Origin: an uncultured Alphaproteobacteria bacterium
GTDB taxonomy: Bacteria; Pseudomonadota; Alphaproteobacteria; MPNO01; UBA2964
Direction: 5' to 3'
Length of the DNA: 64,000 nt
Assembly (NCBI GenBank): GCA_943787225.1
Contig: CALSLP010000006.1
Span: 62,001 to 126,000 of the forward strand
The notes beneath the pieces were generated by a model, which had not been told where the DNA came from, ran no database searches, and worked only from the letters and a program-made list of their open reading frames with translations. The position numbers were made by a program, and so were the translations under genes. Positions 1-16,647 of the stretch are shown piece after piece. Positions within the stretch are counted from its first letter, which is position 1. Each line of letters begins with the position of its first letter.

Positions 1-347
1 TTCTTTGGGGTCGTTGTGTAAACACGGGTGCAGACGCCACGCTTTTGCGGGCAACCCTGCATAGCCGGAACCTTGTTCCGGACGACTGGCCGCTTTCGCG
101 GCTTTCTGATCAACTGGTTTACCGTCGGCACAGTGTCACCCTCAATAGTTTATCGGCCCCAAGCTCGTCCGACCCATTCGTCAGATCCTGAGACCAAAAA
201 TTCCGTTCGCACAACACAACAACCCTGCGAAAGCAAAAACTGGCCTCCGCGGGCCCTAGCTCCGTTACGAACGGTTCGTTACGCTATATATTCGCCAATT
301 CAGAGAAAACGCGTCTAGGAAAATTTCCTACCACCAGCTTCCAATGA

Positions 348-370
348 GGCGCGCAATATAGGTGCGCGCC
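348..370. repeat. GC-rich inverted repeat
   Basis: GGCGCGC and GCGCGCC form a perfect 7-bp stem around a 9-base loop. Neither strand has a U-run directly after it, so a simple intrinsic terminator is not supported. It could be a protein-binding site or an mRNA hairpin between rpoC and the next operon. Confidence 0.4.
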
Positions 371-422
371 CTACTCACGTCAACAAAGAAAAAACACCAA
401 ATTCGTATGATTTCTCAATTAG

Positions 423-470
423 TTTCAGGACTCAGCGTTTGAATCGATAACTGAGCGCTGAGCCCTGAAA
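423..470 (-). terminator. Stem-loop just after rpoC
   Basis: Two 15-base arms (423-437 and 456-470) pair with a single A/C mismatch around an 18-base loop, starting about 15 bases past the rpoC stop. No U-run follows on the minus strand. It may therefore be a 3'-end stabilising hairpin or part of a Rho-dependent end rather than a classical intrinsic terminator. Confidence 0.5.
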
Positions 471-484
471 TATTAATCATAACC

Positions 485-4722
<4,238 letters not shown>

Positions 4723-4756
4723 TTAATAACAAACGCTAACGAATCTCGATTACGCG

Positions 4757-8933
<4,177 letters not shown>

Positions 8934-9008
8934 TTAAACCTCTTAACCGCTAGGGGCGATCGCATACGCCGGAAACCACACCAACTTCATGCCGGTGAGG
9001 CGCCGCCG

Positions 9009-9062
9009 AAAAAAATATAAACCCCGGCAGACTGCGGTATGGAGACCATACCGCAGTGCCGG
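9009..9062 (-). terminator. rplL-rpoB intergenic attenuator-like hairpin
   Basis: On the minus strand a 12-bp perfect stem with a 3-base loop (9031-9042 with 9046-9057) sits on a further 5-bp CCGGC/GCCGG stem with a two-base bulge. After an 8-base spacer comes a run of seven U (9009-9015). This looks like a leaky intrinsic terminator between the ribosomal-protein genes and the polymerase genes. A transcription attenuator at the same place is well known in Escherichia coli, where it lowers rpoBC relative to rplJL. The function here is inferred. Confidence 0.65.
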
Positions 9063-9094
9063 AAAGTAACTTGTAACGTAACTGTCGCAACAGG

Positions 9095-9469
9095 CTATTT
9101 AAGCTCAACCGTTGCACCAGCTTCTTCAAGCTTCGCTTTGATCTCGGCTGCTTCATCCTTTGAAGCACCCTCTTTAACAGCGCTCGGGACACCCTCAACG
9201 AGGTCCTTCGCTTCTTTAAGGCCGAGGCCTGTGATCCCGCGAACTTCCTTAATGACGTTGATTTTCTTTTCGCCAAAGCTGGTAAGCATGACATCGAAAG
9301 AGTCTTGCTCTTCTGCGGCGGCCGCTTCACCACCAGCAGCTGCTGCAACGGCAACAGGTGCTGCAGCGGAAACGCCCCATTTTTCTTCGAGCATCTTGCT
9401 AAGCTCAGCCGCTTCAAGAACGGTCAACGCCGACAGATCATCGACAATTTTCTCAAGATCGGTAGCCAT
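9095..9469 (-). CDS. rplL: 50S ribosomal protein L7/L12
   Basis: This is the acidic stalk protein of the large ribosomal subunit, which binds L10 as dimers and recruits translation GTPases. The 124 residues show the usual plan: an N-terminal dimerisation helix region ([22 protein letters not shown]), given here as residues 2-23, an Ala-rich hinge near residues 35-53, and the C-terminal factor-binding domain with [20 protein letters not shown]. Length and sequence are standard. It lies 54 bases after rplJ, and the spacer to rpoB carries an attenuator-like hairpin. Confidence 0.98.
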   Translation of the reverse strand: MATDLEKIVDDLSALTVLEAAELSKMLEEKWGVSAAAPVAVAAAAGGEAAAAEEQDSFDVMLTSFGEKKINVIKEVRGITGLGLKEAKDLVEGVPSAVKEGASKDEAAEIKAKLEEAGATVELK

Positions 9470-9523
9470 TATATTCTCCTAAGTATCTTTGTGTTTCTGT
9501 AACGAATTTTCGGGTTAACCGGC

Positions 9524-10042
9524 TTAAGCCGCCTCGTCTTGCGCCGCGTGCGCCGAAACAACACGAGCAAGCTGACCAGCGGGAGCCTGAACCACGCCCG
9601 CAATTCTTGTAGCGGGTGTATTCAGCATACCGAGGATCTTGCCACGCAGTGCATCAAGCGACGGAAGCTTGGCGAGGGTTTTGATCTCTGCCATATCCAT
9701 GGCATTTTCGAACAAGCCGCCACCAACGATCTCGAGCTTTTCGTTATCATCGGCGAACTCGACGGCGACCTTCGCTGCAGCAACCGGATCGTCTGAAAAG
9801 GCAATCGCGGTAGGTCCAGCGAACAACTCCGTAAGATGTTCGAACTTAGTGCCCTTTAGGGCGAGACGCGTCAGTCGGTTTTTAGTGACTTTGAAACTGG
9901 CCCCCGACTCGCGCATACGACTCCGTAATTCGGTCGATTCCGCTACTGTCAGCCCACTCGGGCGGGTGACGATAACGAGATTGGCCGATTCAAAGACGCC
10001 GTTGAGCAAAGCAACCAGCTCTTCTTTCTGCATTCGGTCCAC
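9524..10042 (-). CDS. rplJ: 50S ribosomal protein L10
   Basis: This is the base protein of the ribosomal stalk; it binds 23S rRNA and carries L7/L12 dimers on its C-terminal helix. I place the start at a GTG (VDRMQKEELV), which has an AGGAGA Shine-Dalgarno six bases upstream and gives the usual 172 residues. The frame stays open a further 68 codons upstream, but that part has no resemblance to L10 and covers the structured leader. The NRLTRLALKGT stretch and the Ala-rich C-terminus fit the family. L10 together with L12 normally represses this transcript by binding the leader. Confidence 0.96.
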   Translation of the reverse strand: MDRMQKEELVALLNGVFESANLVIVTRPSGLTVAESTELRSRMRESGASFKVTKNRLTRLALKGTKFEHLTELFAGPTAIAFSDDPVAAAKVAVEFADDNEKLEIVGGGLFENAMDMAEIKTLAKLPSLDALRGKILGMLNTPATRIAGVVQAPAGQLARVVSAHAAQDEAA

Positions 10043-10368
10043 GCAAATTCTCCTTGCGTTTGTCTCGACGCCTGAATGTAGACGCCGAACCCGTTCACAC
10101 TTGGTCCCACCAGCTAATCCGATGGGTCCGGATCGCCTGTCCCAGAAGCTCAAGTCACATCCCGCAGCACCACTTAGGTGATACAGAAACGCTTGCACCC
10201 CTGTCTGTACAGGCGGGTCAATCCCCGCTTTACCCTGGTCAGCCATTTATTGGCGGCCTTCCAGATTCCTGTAGTCTCGGACAAGTCGGAGCCGGTGATA
10301 CGCTCCGGCCCCTTACGCAACTATCGTTTCAGCAAAGCCAAAACGACAGAATTCTTTATACGCTCCGC
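10043..10368 (-). promoter_or_regulatory. Probable L10 leader (autoregulatory rplJL 5' region)
   Basis: This 326-base stretch between rplA and the rplJ start is much longer than the other gaps in the operon and holds no convincing gene. On the minus strand it can form several short hairpins, among them CGGAGC with GCTCCG, GCGGG with CCCGC, and CCTGT with ACAGG. In many bacteria the L10-L12 complex binds such a leader to repress translation of rplJ and rplL. I cannot confirm the kink-turn of the known RNA family by eye. Confidence 0.6.
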
Positions 10369-11067
10369 TTATTCAGCGAGGGCGCTCGGTATATCCAGCG
10401 TGACACCGGGGCCCATCGTAGAGCTCAACGAAATCCGCTTAATATAAGTTCCTTTTGCACCAGTTGGCCGCGCCTTACTGACCGCATCCACCAGCGTGCG
10501 AACATTTTCAAGCAGAGCTTCTTCGCTGAAGCTGGCCTTGCCAACGCCTGCGTGAACGATCCCGGCCTTTTCGACCCGATACTCAACCTGTCCGCCCTTG
10601 GCGCTCTGAATTGCCTGCGCAACATCCTGGGTGACAGAACCAAGTTTCGGGTTTGGCATCATGCCGCGCGGACCGAGGATTTTACCCAAGCGACCAACGA
10701 CCGGCATCATATCCGGGGTTGCAATGCAGCGATCAAAATTGATCTCACCCTTTTGCACAAGTTCAGCCAAATCTTCATCGCCAACGACATCAGCGCCAGC
10801 CGCCCTGGCTTCATCCGCTTTGTCACCTTTGGCAAATACGCCAACTCGGATCGTTTTGCCCGTTCCGTTTGGCAAATCAACCACACCCCGAACGTTCTGA
10901 TCAGCATGGCGCGGATCGACGCCCAGGTTCATTGACAGTTCGATGGTCTCATCAAACTTTGCCTTGGCGTTGCCTTTGACAATTTTAACCGCTTCAGCGA
11001 TTTCATACATCTTGTCTTTATCAACAGCTTCTACGGCAGCCGTCATGCGTTTTCCTGATCGAGCCAT
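10369..11067 (-). CDS. rplA: 50S ribosomal protein L1
   Basis: L1 forms the mobile L1 stalk near the ribosomal E site and often represses its own operon. The 232-residue length is normal. The conserved stretches [19 protein letters not shown] and PNPKLGSVT are present, as are the N-terminal AVEAVDKDK and the family-typical C-terminal [12 protein letters not shown]. It starts two bases after the rplK stop, so the two are probably translationally coupled. Confidence 0.98.
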   Translation of the reverse strand: MARSGKRMTAAVEAVDKDKMYEIAEAVKIVKGNAKAKFDETIELSMNLGVDPRHADQNVRGVVDLPNGTGKTIRVGVFAKGDKADEARAAGADVVGDEDLAELVQKGEINFDRCIATPDMMPVVGRLGKILGPRGMMPNPKLGSVTQDVAQAIQSAKGGQVEYRVEKAGIVHAGVGKASFSEEALLENVRTLVDAVSKARPTGAKGTYIKRISLSSTMGPGVTLDIPSALAE

Positions 11068-11069
11068 TT

Positions 11070-11501
11070 CTAGACCCCCGTTACCTGAATGCCCATCGAC
11101 CGCGCAGTGCCCGCGAGGGTTTTCGCCGCAGCGTCGACATCATTCGAATTAAGATCATTCTTTTTCTGCTCAGCGATTTCGCGGAGCTGGTCCATCGTCA
11201 CCGCCCCAACAAGATCGCGCCCAGGTTCTTTCGAGCCCTTACCCAGCTTGGCTGCCTTCTTAATGAAATAAGAAGCCGGCGGGCTTTTGGTTTCAAACGA
11301 GAAGGAACGATCCGCATAAACGGTAATAACCGTCGGGATCGGCACACCCGGCTCACCGCCTTGGGTATGAGCATTAAAAGCCTTGCAGAATTCCATAATA
11401 TTCAGCCCGGCCTGACCCAGCGCCGGCCCGATTGGCGGAGATGGGTTTGCCTGACCTGCAGGAACCTGCAGCTTAATGTAACTATCTATCTTTTTTGCCA
11501 T
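11070..11501 (-). CDS. rplK: 50S ribosomal protein L11
   Basis: L11 binds the GTPase-associated region of 23S rRNA and is needed for the RelA-dependent stringent response. The 143-residue protein shows the [21 protein letters not shown]-terminal signature and the C-terminal RNA-binding domain with [20 protein letters not shown]. It lies between nusG and rplA. Upstream is a 90-base spacer to nusG, and an AGGAT-like ribosome binding site precedes its ATG. Confidence 0.98.
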   Translation of the reverse strand: MAKKIDSYIKLQVPAGQANPSPPIGPALGQAGLNIMEFCKAFNAHTQGGEPGVPIPTVITVYADRSFSFETKSPPASYFIKKAAKLGKGSKEPGRDLVGAVTMDQLREIAEQKKNDLNSNDVDAAAKTLAGTARSMGIQVTGV

Positions 11502-11591
11502 CTTATCCTCAGTCCTTTGTCTAAGGGCGCGGTACGACTATGGCCAGCCTCCCGCACGATTATGCCGAAATCTCGGCCTTCAATCACAAAT

Positions 11592-12122
11592 CTAAAGCTT
11601 TTCGACCTGCGAGTATTCTAATTCCACCGGTGTCGCGCGGCCAAAAATTGAAACCGCAACCTTCAACCGGGCCTTTTCTTCATCGACCTCTTCAACGATA
11701 CCGTTAAAGGAGCTAAACGGTCCGTCAGCCACCCGGACCTGTTCGCCGACATCGAAGGTAATCAACGGTTTCGGACGCTCTATACCCTCAGCGACCTGAT
11801 GCATGATCCGGTCAGCTTCTTTTTGGCTTATCGGGCTCGGCTTGCCGCCCCCGCCCAGAAAACCAGTTACTTTCGGCGTATTTTTGACCAAATGCCAGGA
11901 GTCGTCCGTCATTTCCATTTTGGCCAGAACATAGCCCGGGAAAAACTTCCGTTCGGAGCTAATCTTCGTACCGCGCCGCAAATGCACGACCTCTTCAGAA
12001 GGAACCTCCACAGCCTCAATCAGGTCATCCATACCTTTTTGGACGGCCTGCTCGCGAATGGACTGGGCAACCTTGTTCTCGAAGCCCGAATAGACGTGTA
12101 CGACGTACCAGCGCGCAGTCAC
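11592..12122 (-). CDS. nusG: Transcription termination/antitermination factor NusG
   Basis: NusG binds RNA polymerase and links it to Rho or to the ribosome. The 176 residues begin [20 protein letters not shown], the standard NGN-domain start. The C-terminal KOW domain is visible in [19 protein letters not shown] and the final [17 protein letters not shown]. Its start is three bases after the secE stop, which suggests translational coupling. Confidence 0.98.
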   Translation of the reverse strand: MTARWYVVHVYSGFENKVAQSIREQAVQKGMDDLIEAVEVPSEEVVHLRRGTKISSERKFFPGYVLAKMEMTDDSWHLVKNTPKVTGFLGGGGKPSPISQKEADRIMHQVAEGIERPKPLITFDVGEQVRVADGPFSSFNGIVEEVDEEKARLKVAVSIFGRATPVELEYSQVEKL

Positions 12123-12125
12123 TGA

Positions 12126-12323
12126 TTATCCTCCAAAACCGAGTACCAGCTTGACGAGAACCGCCAATGCCTGGTCAACAAAAAAGAAAAACGTCGCGGT
12201 TATGAGGACAAAGATAAACACCATCACCGTCGAGACAGTCGTTTCCTTACGGGTTGGCCATGTGACTTTCGCCACCTCGCGCCGAACCTGCTGAACGAAC
12301 TCCATTGGGTTGGTTTTCGCCAT
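12126..12323 (-). CDS. secE: Preprotein translocase subunit SecE
   Basis: SecE is the small essential membrane subunit of the SecYEG translocon. I choose the ATG giving MAKTNPMEFVQQVRREV and a 65-residue protein. Upstream codons remain open but would run into tRNA-Trp and add nothing family-like. The amphipathic helix with the KVTWPTRKET motif comes first, followed by one membrane segment (VMVFIFVLITATFFFFV). Only a weak ribosome binding site (AAGTAG) is visible before the start. Confidence 0.95.
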   Translation of the reverse strand: MAKTNPMEFVQQVRREVAKVTWPTRKETTVSTVMVFIFVLITATFFFFVDQALAVLVKLVLGFGG

Positions 12324-12386
12324 TCTACTTACCGTTTGGACAGTTAAATCGACTTGCGCCGCATAGGAAAGGGTCGAATAGATCGT

Positions 12387-12462
12387 TGGCAGGAGTGGAG
12401 GGACTCGAACCCACAACCCCCGGTTTTGGAGACCGGTGCTCTGCCAATTGAGCTACACTCCT
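12387..12462 (-). tRNA. tRNA-Trp (CCA anticodon)
   Basis: The acceptor stem AGGAGTG pairs with CACTCCT, the discriminator base is G, and the CCA end is encoded. The anticodon arm reads CCGGT-CTCCAAA-ACCGG, giving anticodon CCA, and the T-arm carries GGTTCGAGTCC. It sits between tuf and secE, as in many Proteobacteria. Confidence 0.97.
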
Positions 12463-12580
12463 CCTTACAACGCCGTCATGCCCGAAGGCATCCAACGACA
12501 CTGCAATCTATACGACACCGTCACTCCACATTGGTCATATCTTGTAAACAACATGGACTTCACTGTCTTGTTTTTCCACA

Positions 12581-12604
12581 TACAGGCTAAAAACTCTGCC
12601 TGTA
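12581..12604 (-). terminator. Stem-loop after tuf
   Basis: TACAGGC and GCCTGTA pair perfectly around a 10-base loop, directly after the tuf stop on the minus strand. No U-run follows the stem (the U-rich bases are in the loop), so read-through into tRNA-Trp and secE is likely. It may mark an mRNA processing or 3'-end stabilising site for the abundant tuf message. Confidence 0.35.
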
Positions 12605-12607
12605 CCC

Positions 12608-13798
12608 TTAAGCCTTCACAGAAGCGACGACGCCAGCACCAACGGTACGACCGCCTTCACGGATCGCAAACCGAAGGCCATCATCCATCGCAATTGGCTG
12701 GATCAACGTCACTTCCATCGTGATGTTATCTCCAGGCATCACCATCTCCGTGCCTTCTGGAAGAACCACAGAACCCGTCACATCCGTCGTCCGGAAGTAA
12801 AACTGGGGACGATAGTTCGAGAAGAACGGTGTATGACGACCGCCCTCTTCCTTCGTCAGGATATAAGCCTCGGCCATGAACTGCGTATGAGGCGTAATCG
12901 AACCCGGCTTCGCCAGAACCTGACCACGCTGAATATCTTCACGATCAACACCGCGCAGCAGACAACCAACATTGTCGCCAGCTTCACCACGGTCCAGAAG
13001 CTTACGGAACATCTCAACGCCCGTAACAACCGTCTTCGACGTGTCCTTGAGACCAATGATCTCAATCTCGTCACCAACGTTCACAACGCCGCGCTCAATA
13101 CGACCCGTAACAACCGTGCCACGGCCTGAAATCGAGAACACATCCTCAATCGGCATCAAGAAATCAAGATCCTTCGGACGTTCAGGCTGCGGGATATACT
13201 CATCAACCGCGGCCATCAGAGCCATGATCGCATCATGACCCGTTGCAGCATCCTTATCCTCAAGAGCACCAAGCGCCGTACCCGAGATAATCGGAATATC
13301 GTCTCCAGGAAAATCATAAGAGCTCAGAAGCTCACGGATCTCCATCTCAACAAGCTCAAGAAGCTCAGGATCATCAACCTGATCAACCTTGTTCATGAAC
13401 ACAACAAGCGACGGAACACCAACCTGACGCGCAAGCAGGATATGCTCGCGGGTCTGAGGCATCGGGCCATCAGCGGCAGACACAACCAAAATAGCGCCGT
13501 CCATCTGCGCCGCACCCGTGATCATGTTCTTCACATAATCAGCATGGCCCGGGCAGTCCACATGCGCGTAATGACGGTTCGCCGTCTCATACTCAACATG
13601 CGCCGTCGCAATCGTGATACCGCGCTCACGCTCTTCTGGAGCCTTATCAATCTGGTCGTACGCCGTGAAATCAGCACCGCCGCTCTCAGCAAGCACCTTC
13701 GTGATCGCCGCCGTCAACGTCGTCTTGCCATGGTCAACATGACCAATCGTGCCGATGTTGCAATGCGGCTTCGTACGCTCAAACTTCTCCTTCGCCAT
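12608..13798 (-). CDS. tuf: Translation elongation factor Tu
   Basis: EF-Tu is the GTPase that delivers aminoacyl-tRNA to the ribosome. The 396-residue length is standard. The G-motifs are GHVDHGKTT (P-loop, residues 19-27), DCPGH, and NKVDQVDD. The C-terminal beta-barrel domains end in [11 protein letters not shown]. Codon use appears strongly biased, as expected for a highly expressed gene. It lies downstream of tRNA-Tyr and tRNA-Gly and is probably transcribed with them. A second tuf copy near fusA is common in related bacteria but is not in this window. Confidence 0.99.
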   Translation of the reverse strand: MAKEKFERTKPHCNIGTIGHVDHGKTTLTAAITKVLAESGGADFTAYDQIDKAPEERERGITIATAHVEYETANRHYAHVDCPGHADYVKNMITGAAQMDGAILVVSAADGPMPQTREHILLARQVGVPSLVVFMNKVDQVDDPELLELVEMEIRELLSSYDFPGDDIPIISGTALGALEDKDAATGHDAIMALMAAVDEYIPQPERPKDLDFLMPIEDVFSISGRGTVVTGRIERGVVNVGDEIEIIGLKDTSKTVVTGVEMFRKLLDRGEAGDNVGCLLRGVDREDIQRGQVLAKPGSITPHTQFMAEAYILTKEEGGRHTPFFSNYRPQFYFRTTDVTGSVVLPEGTEMVMPGDNITMEVTLIQPIAMDDGLRFAIREGGRTVGAGVVASVKA

Positions 13799-13887
13799 CG
13801 TATTATCCCTTATCTATCTCGGTCGTCATGCCAACGTTAAATTATTACGGCGAACAGTTTTTTCAAGAACACTGCTTTATCCAATGC

Positions 13888-13961
13888 TGGAGCGGGCGGA
13901 GGGAATCGAACCCTCATAACCAGCTTGGAAGGCTGGGGCTCTACCATTGAGCTACGCCCGC
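13888..13961 (-). tRNA. tRNA-Gly (TCC anticodon)
   Basis: The acceptor stem GCGGGCG pairs with CGCCCGC, the discriminator base is U, and CCA is encoded. The anticodon arm has the loop CTTCCAA, so the anticodon is TCC. The T-arm contains GGTTCGATTCC. It lies between tRNA-Tyr and tuf, within the same likely transcript. Confidence 0.97.
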
Positions 13962-14078
13962 ATAAAAAGCCAGTAATGTTCAATCAGTATCTATTCGACC
14001 AAACTCTCTTTTCAAAAACCTAACCAAACCCTTACAAACTGCCGTCTTTCGGTACTCGCTACCCCGAAACCATCTGGA

Positions 14079-14164
14079 TGGTGGAGGGGGTTGGATTCGA
14101 ACCAACGTAGGCGTAAGCCAACGGGTTTACAGCCCGTCCCCTTTAGCCACTCGGGCACCCCTCC
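14079..14164 (-). tRNA. tRNA-Tyr (GTA anticodon)
   Basis: This is an 86-base type II tRNA with a long variable arm. The acceptor stem is GGAGGGG with CCCCTCC, and CCA is encoded. The anticodon loop reads CTGTAAA, giving GTA. It is the first gene of the tRNA/tuf/ribosomal-protein/RNA-polymerase cluster. Confidence 0.97.
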
Positions 14165-14199
14165 TATTTCCAATCCAGTCAGATGGAAGAATTAGCGAG

Positions 14200-14229
14200 C
14201 AAATACGGGAATTTAGGTTCGCTTGTCAA
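14200..14229 (-). promoter_or_regulatory. Candidate sigma-70 promoter of the tRNA-Tyr/tuf operon
   Basis: On the minus strand a perfect TTGACA (14229-14224) is followed after 18 bases by TATTTG (14205-14200). Transcription would begin near 14193, about 30 bases before the mature tRNA-Tyr 5' end. The -10 is weak, but position and orientation fit. The opposite direction from this 196-base gap leads to rlmB. Confidence 0.5.
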
Positions 14230-14360
14230 TGTCCTAAATGAGCCAAACAAAAAAGACCCCCTGCCCGTTAATATTCATTGGCGGGTGGGAGGTTTGCTTT
14301 ACCCTTCAATTGCGGCGCAATATAGAGGGGTAAATATATTAGTGCAAGGAGAACAAAGAC

Positions 14361-15140
14361 ATGGCCGCAGGCCGCTCGCGACGCAGAAAAGCACCCCGGA
14401 CAGCCGGGAATTCACAGGAAATGTGGATTTATGGCCACCACGCCGTTTTTGCGGCTTTAAAAAATTCCGAACGGATGGCCAAACGTGTTTTGCATTTACG
14501 CGACTCTTTGCCAGAAAACGAACCATTTCCCTCGGAAGTTGACGTAAAACCAGAAATCGTCACCCGTGATCAGCTTGAAGCGGTTTTACCACCCGGTGCC
14601 GTTCATCAGGGAATCGCTGCCTTAATGAGCCCGCTCCCTTCAATTGCCGTAGAAGATATCTGTGCTGAAGCGGAAAACCTGCCAAATGCTCTGATTGTTG
14701 TACTCGACAGAGTGTCCGATCCCCAGAATATCGGGGCCATCATTCGATCAGCCGCGGTCTTTGGTGCCATAGCGGTCATAATTCAGGACCGAAACGCACC
14801 GCAAATCACCGGCGTCATCGCCAAAGCGGCCTCCGGCGGCATCGAACAGGTCCCCCTGGTAAGGGTCACAAACCTGTCGCGAGCCATAGAAACACTGAAA
14901 AACAGTAATTTTTGGTGTATCGGTCTGGATTCCGAAGCCCCCGGTGACATGCAGCAGGTCAAACAACCCTCGCATACAGCACTGATATTGGGCGCAGAAG
15001 GGGCTGGTCTACGTCGATTGGTCCGGGAAAATTGCGACGACCTGGTCAAAATTGAAGGGCGCGGCGCCATTGCGAGCCTAAATGTCTCCAATGCGGCGGC
15101 TGTTGCCCTCTATTCTCTGAGCAGAACGCCCACCGCATAA
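14361..15140 (+). CDS. rlmB: 23S rRNA (guanosine-2'-O)-methyltransferase, RlmB/TrmH family
   Basis: This SPOUT-class enzyme methylates a ribose 2'-OH in 23S rRNA (G2251 in Escherichia coli numbering), using S-adenosylmethionine. Its 259 residues show a basic N-terminal tail, an L30e-like substrate-binding domain starting at IYGHHAVFAAL, and the trefoil-knot motifs DRVSDPQNIGAIIRSA, LGAEGAGL and ASLNVSNAAAVALY. An AAGGAGA ribosome binding site precedes the ATG. A TPR-methyltransferase gene starts nine bases after its stop, so the two are probably co-transcribed. Family membership is sure; the exact site modified is inferred. Confidence 0.93.
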   Translation: MAAGRSRRRKAPRTAGNSQEMWIYGHHAVFAALKNSERMAKRVLHLRDSLPENEPFPSEVDVKPEIVTRDQLEAVLPPGAVHQGIAALMSPLPSIAVEDICAEAENLPNALIVVLDRVSDPQNIGAIIRSAAVFGAIAVIIQDRNAPQITGVIAKAASGGIEQVPLVRVTNLSRAIETLKNSNFWCIGLDSEAPGDMQQVKQPSHTALILGAEGAGLRRLVRENCDDLVKIEGRGAIASLNVSNAAAVALYSLSRTPTA

Positions 15141-15149
15141 GTCGAAGAC

Positions 15150-16640
15150 ATGACCTCCCCCGACCGTCTTGCCGAATTGCTTGCCGATTTCGAACTGGCC
15201 TCCAGCCAATCCGGGATTGGCCGCATTTCGGCTGGAAAGCCGCTACTATTAGCGCTAACGCATTTACGTAATAATGCGCCAGACGATGCCGAAATAGCCC
15301 TGAACAGCGTTGACAGCCAGATGCCGGCGGCCGGGCTCGCCTTGCAGGCCGTGATTACCGGCGAACGTGGCGCCACAGATCAGAGCAAAGATTATTTTTT
15401 AAGGGCTGTCGAAGCAGAATATCCCGAATTCGACATATTATGTTTAACCGGCGACCTTGCCCGCCATTTCGGCTTTCTTGAGATCGCGGTAAGAGCCTTT
15501 GATCGGGCCATTGAAATCGCCCCCCATGCAAGCCACGCCTTGTTACGTCGCGGGCAAACATTCTCAGAAGCCGGTGATGTTTCAGCGGCGATCGACGATC
15601 TTCTGCGGGCGACCCTGCTGCAGCCGAACCTATGCGCCGCACACGTCGCTCTAGGCGATGAATACCGTTCTGCCAATATGACCGATGCCGCCTTCAGATG
15701 TTACCACACAGCCCTCGATCTTGACCCAGACAATACTGCTGCCCGGTCCGGGCTCGACCACACATTGGCGCTCGTTTTACCGCAATGGCACAGCGCCATG
15801 CTCAATGACACAAACCGCAACGACGCCTTTGAAGAAGCGATAAAAGCAGTCGTCACAGAAGATTCCAGCGTTCTTGATATCGGCACCGGTACCGGATTGC
15901 TGGCAATGATGGCGAGCCGTGCAGGCGCTGCCGAGGTAACGGGCTGTGAAACCGTCGGGGTATTGGCAGAAACGGCCACGGAAATTGTAAACCAAAATGG
16001 GTTTGAGGACCGTATTTCAATCATCCATAAACGTTCTCAGGATCTAAACCCCGCCGAAGACATGGAGCAACTGGCTGACGTTTTGATAGCCGAAATCGTC
16101 GATACTGGGCTGCTCGGAGAAAACATTATTGCCGCAACAAGTGATGCGAGGCGCCGACTGTGCAAAGCTGATGTCAAAATCATTCCCGGCGGTGCCGCCG
16201 TATATGCCGTTCCCATTGAAAGCGAAGAGATCGCCCGCGAGCGCTGCGTCGATACTGCAAACGGTTTTGATATTTCTCTTTTCAACAGCCTGCGCCCCAA
16301 CATGTATCTGCAGACCGATTTATCAAAATACCCGTGGCGAATGTTGTGTAACCCAACCCGGATATTTGAATTTGATTTTACGCAGAATATTCCCGAAACG
16401 GCAGAAGAAAGCTTTCTGCTAACGCCTCATAGTGACGGCATCGCGCACGGGATCGCCTTCTGGTTCGATCTTCAACTCAGCCCTGAGGTTGTCTTGTCGA
16501 CATCTCCCGGTGCGCCACCGACCCATTGGCGCCAAGCCGTATACACACTGCCGGAGCCGCTGAATATTAAACAAAACGAACCGATACGACTGTTTGCGTC
16601 ACATGATCAGAAAAAGATCACCCTGAAATTGGGAAGCTGA
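15150..16640 (+). CDS. TPR-domain protein arginine N-methyltransferase homologue
   Basis: The N-terminal half (about residues 45-205) reads as tetratricopeptide-like helical repeats, for example FDRAIEIAPHASHALLRRG. The C-terminal half is a class I SAM-dependent methyltransferase. Motif I is VLDIGTGTGLL (241-251). The double-E loop of arginine methyltransferases is present: E315 and E324 in AEIVDTGLLGE, nine residues apart. A THW motif at 458-460 (PTHWRQAVYTL) matches the THW loop of that family. The layout resembles eukaryotic PRMT7/PRMT9 more than other bacterial methyltransferases. Its neighbour rlmB hints at a ribosomal or translational substrate, but that is inference; no substrate can be named. 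Confidence 0.82.
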   Translation: MTSPDRLAELLADFELASSQSGIGRISAGKPLLLALTHLRNNAPDDAEIALNSVDSQMPAAGLALQAVITGERGATDQSKDYFLRAVEAEYPEFDILCLTGDLARHFGFLEIAVRAFDRAIEIAPHASHALLRRGQTFSEAGDVSAAIDDLLRATLLQPNLCAAHVALGDEYRSANMTDAAFRCYHTALDLDPDNTAARSGLDHTLALVLPQWHSAMLNDTNRNDAFEEAIKAVVTEDSSVLDIGTGTGLLAMMASRAGAAEVTGCETVGVLAETATEIVNQNGFEDRISIIHKRSQDLNPAEDMEQLADVLIAEIVDTGLLGENIIAATSDARRRLCKADVKIIPGGAAVYAVPIESEEIARERCVDTANGFDISLFNSLRPNMYLQTDLSKYPWRMLCNPTRIFEFDFTQNIPETAEESFLLTPHSDGIAHGIAFWFDLQLSPEVVLSTSPGAPPTHWRQAVYTLPEPLNIKQNEPIRLFASHDQKKITLKLGS

Positions 16641-16647
16641 AGAAAAG

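Larger units (their letters stand above)
1..484. other. Gene-free stretch downstream of rpoC
   Basis: I see no convincing gene in this stretch. The open frame at 28-318 on the plus strand has no family resemblance and no good ribosome binding site. In related bacteria rpsL, rpsG and fusA often follow rpoC, so the minus strand may carry the promoter region of the next operon, but I could not assign one. Two inverted repeats lie here (348-370 and 423-470) and are listed separately. Confidence 0.5.

Noticed and set aside
28..318. 96-codon frame on the plus strand near the window start
   Set aside because: No family resemblance and no good ribosome site.
10054..10935. 293-codon plus-strand frame across the rplJ leader and rplA
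   Set aside because: It is mostly antisense to rplA; the composition and lack of family resemblance mark it as a shadow.
12126..12416. SecE with 31 extra N-terminal residues
   Set aside because: The extension would be encoded inside tRNA-Trp and lacks SecE character.
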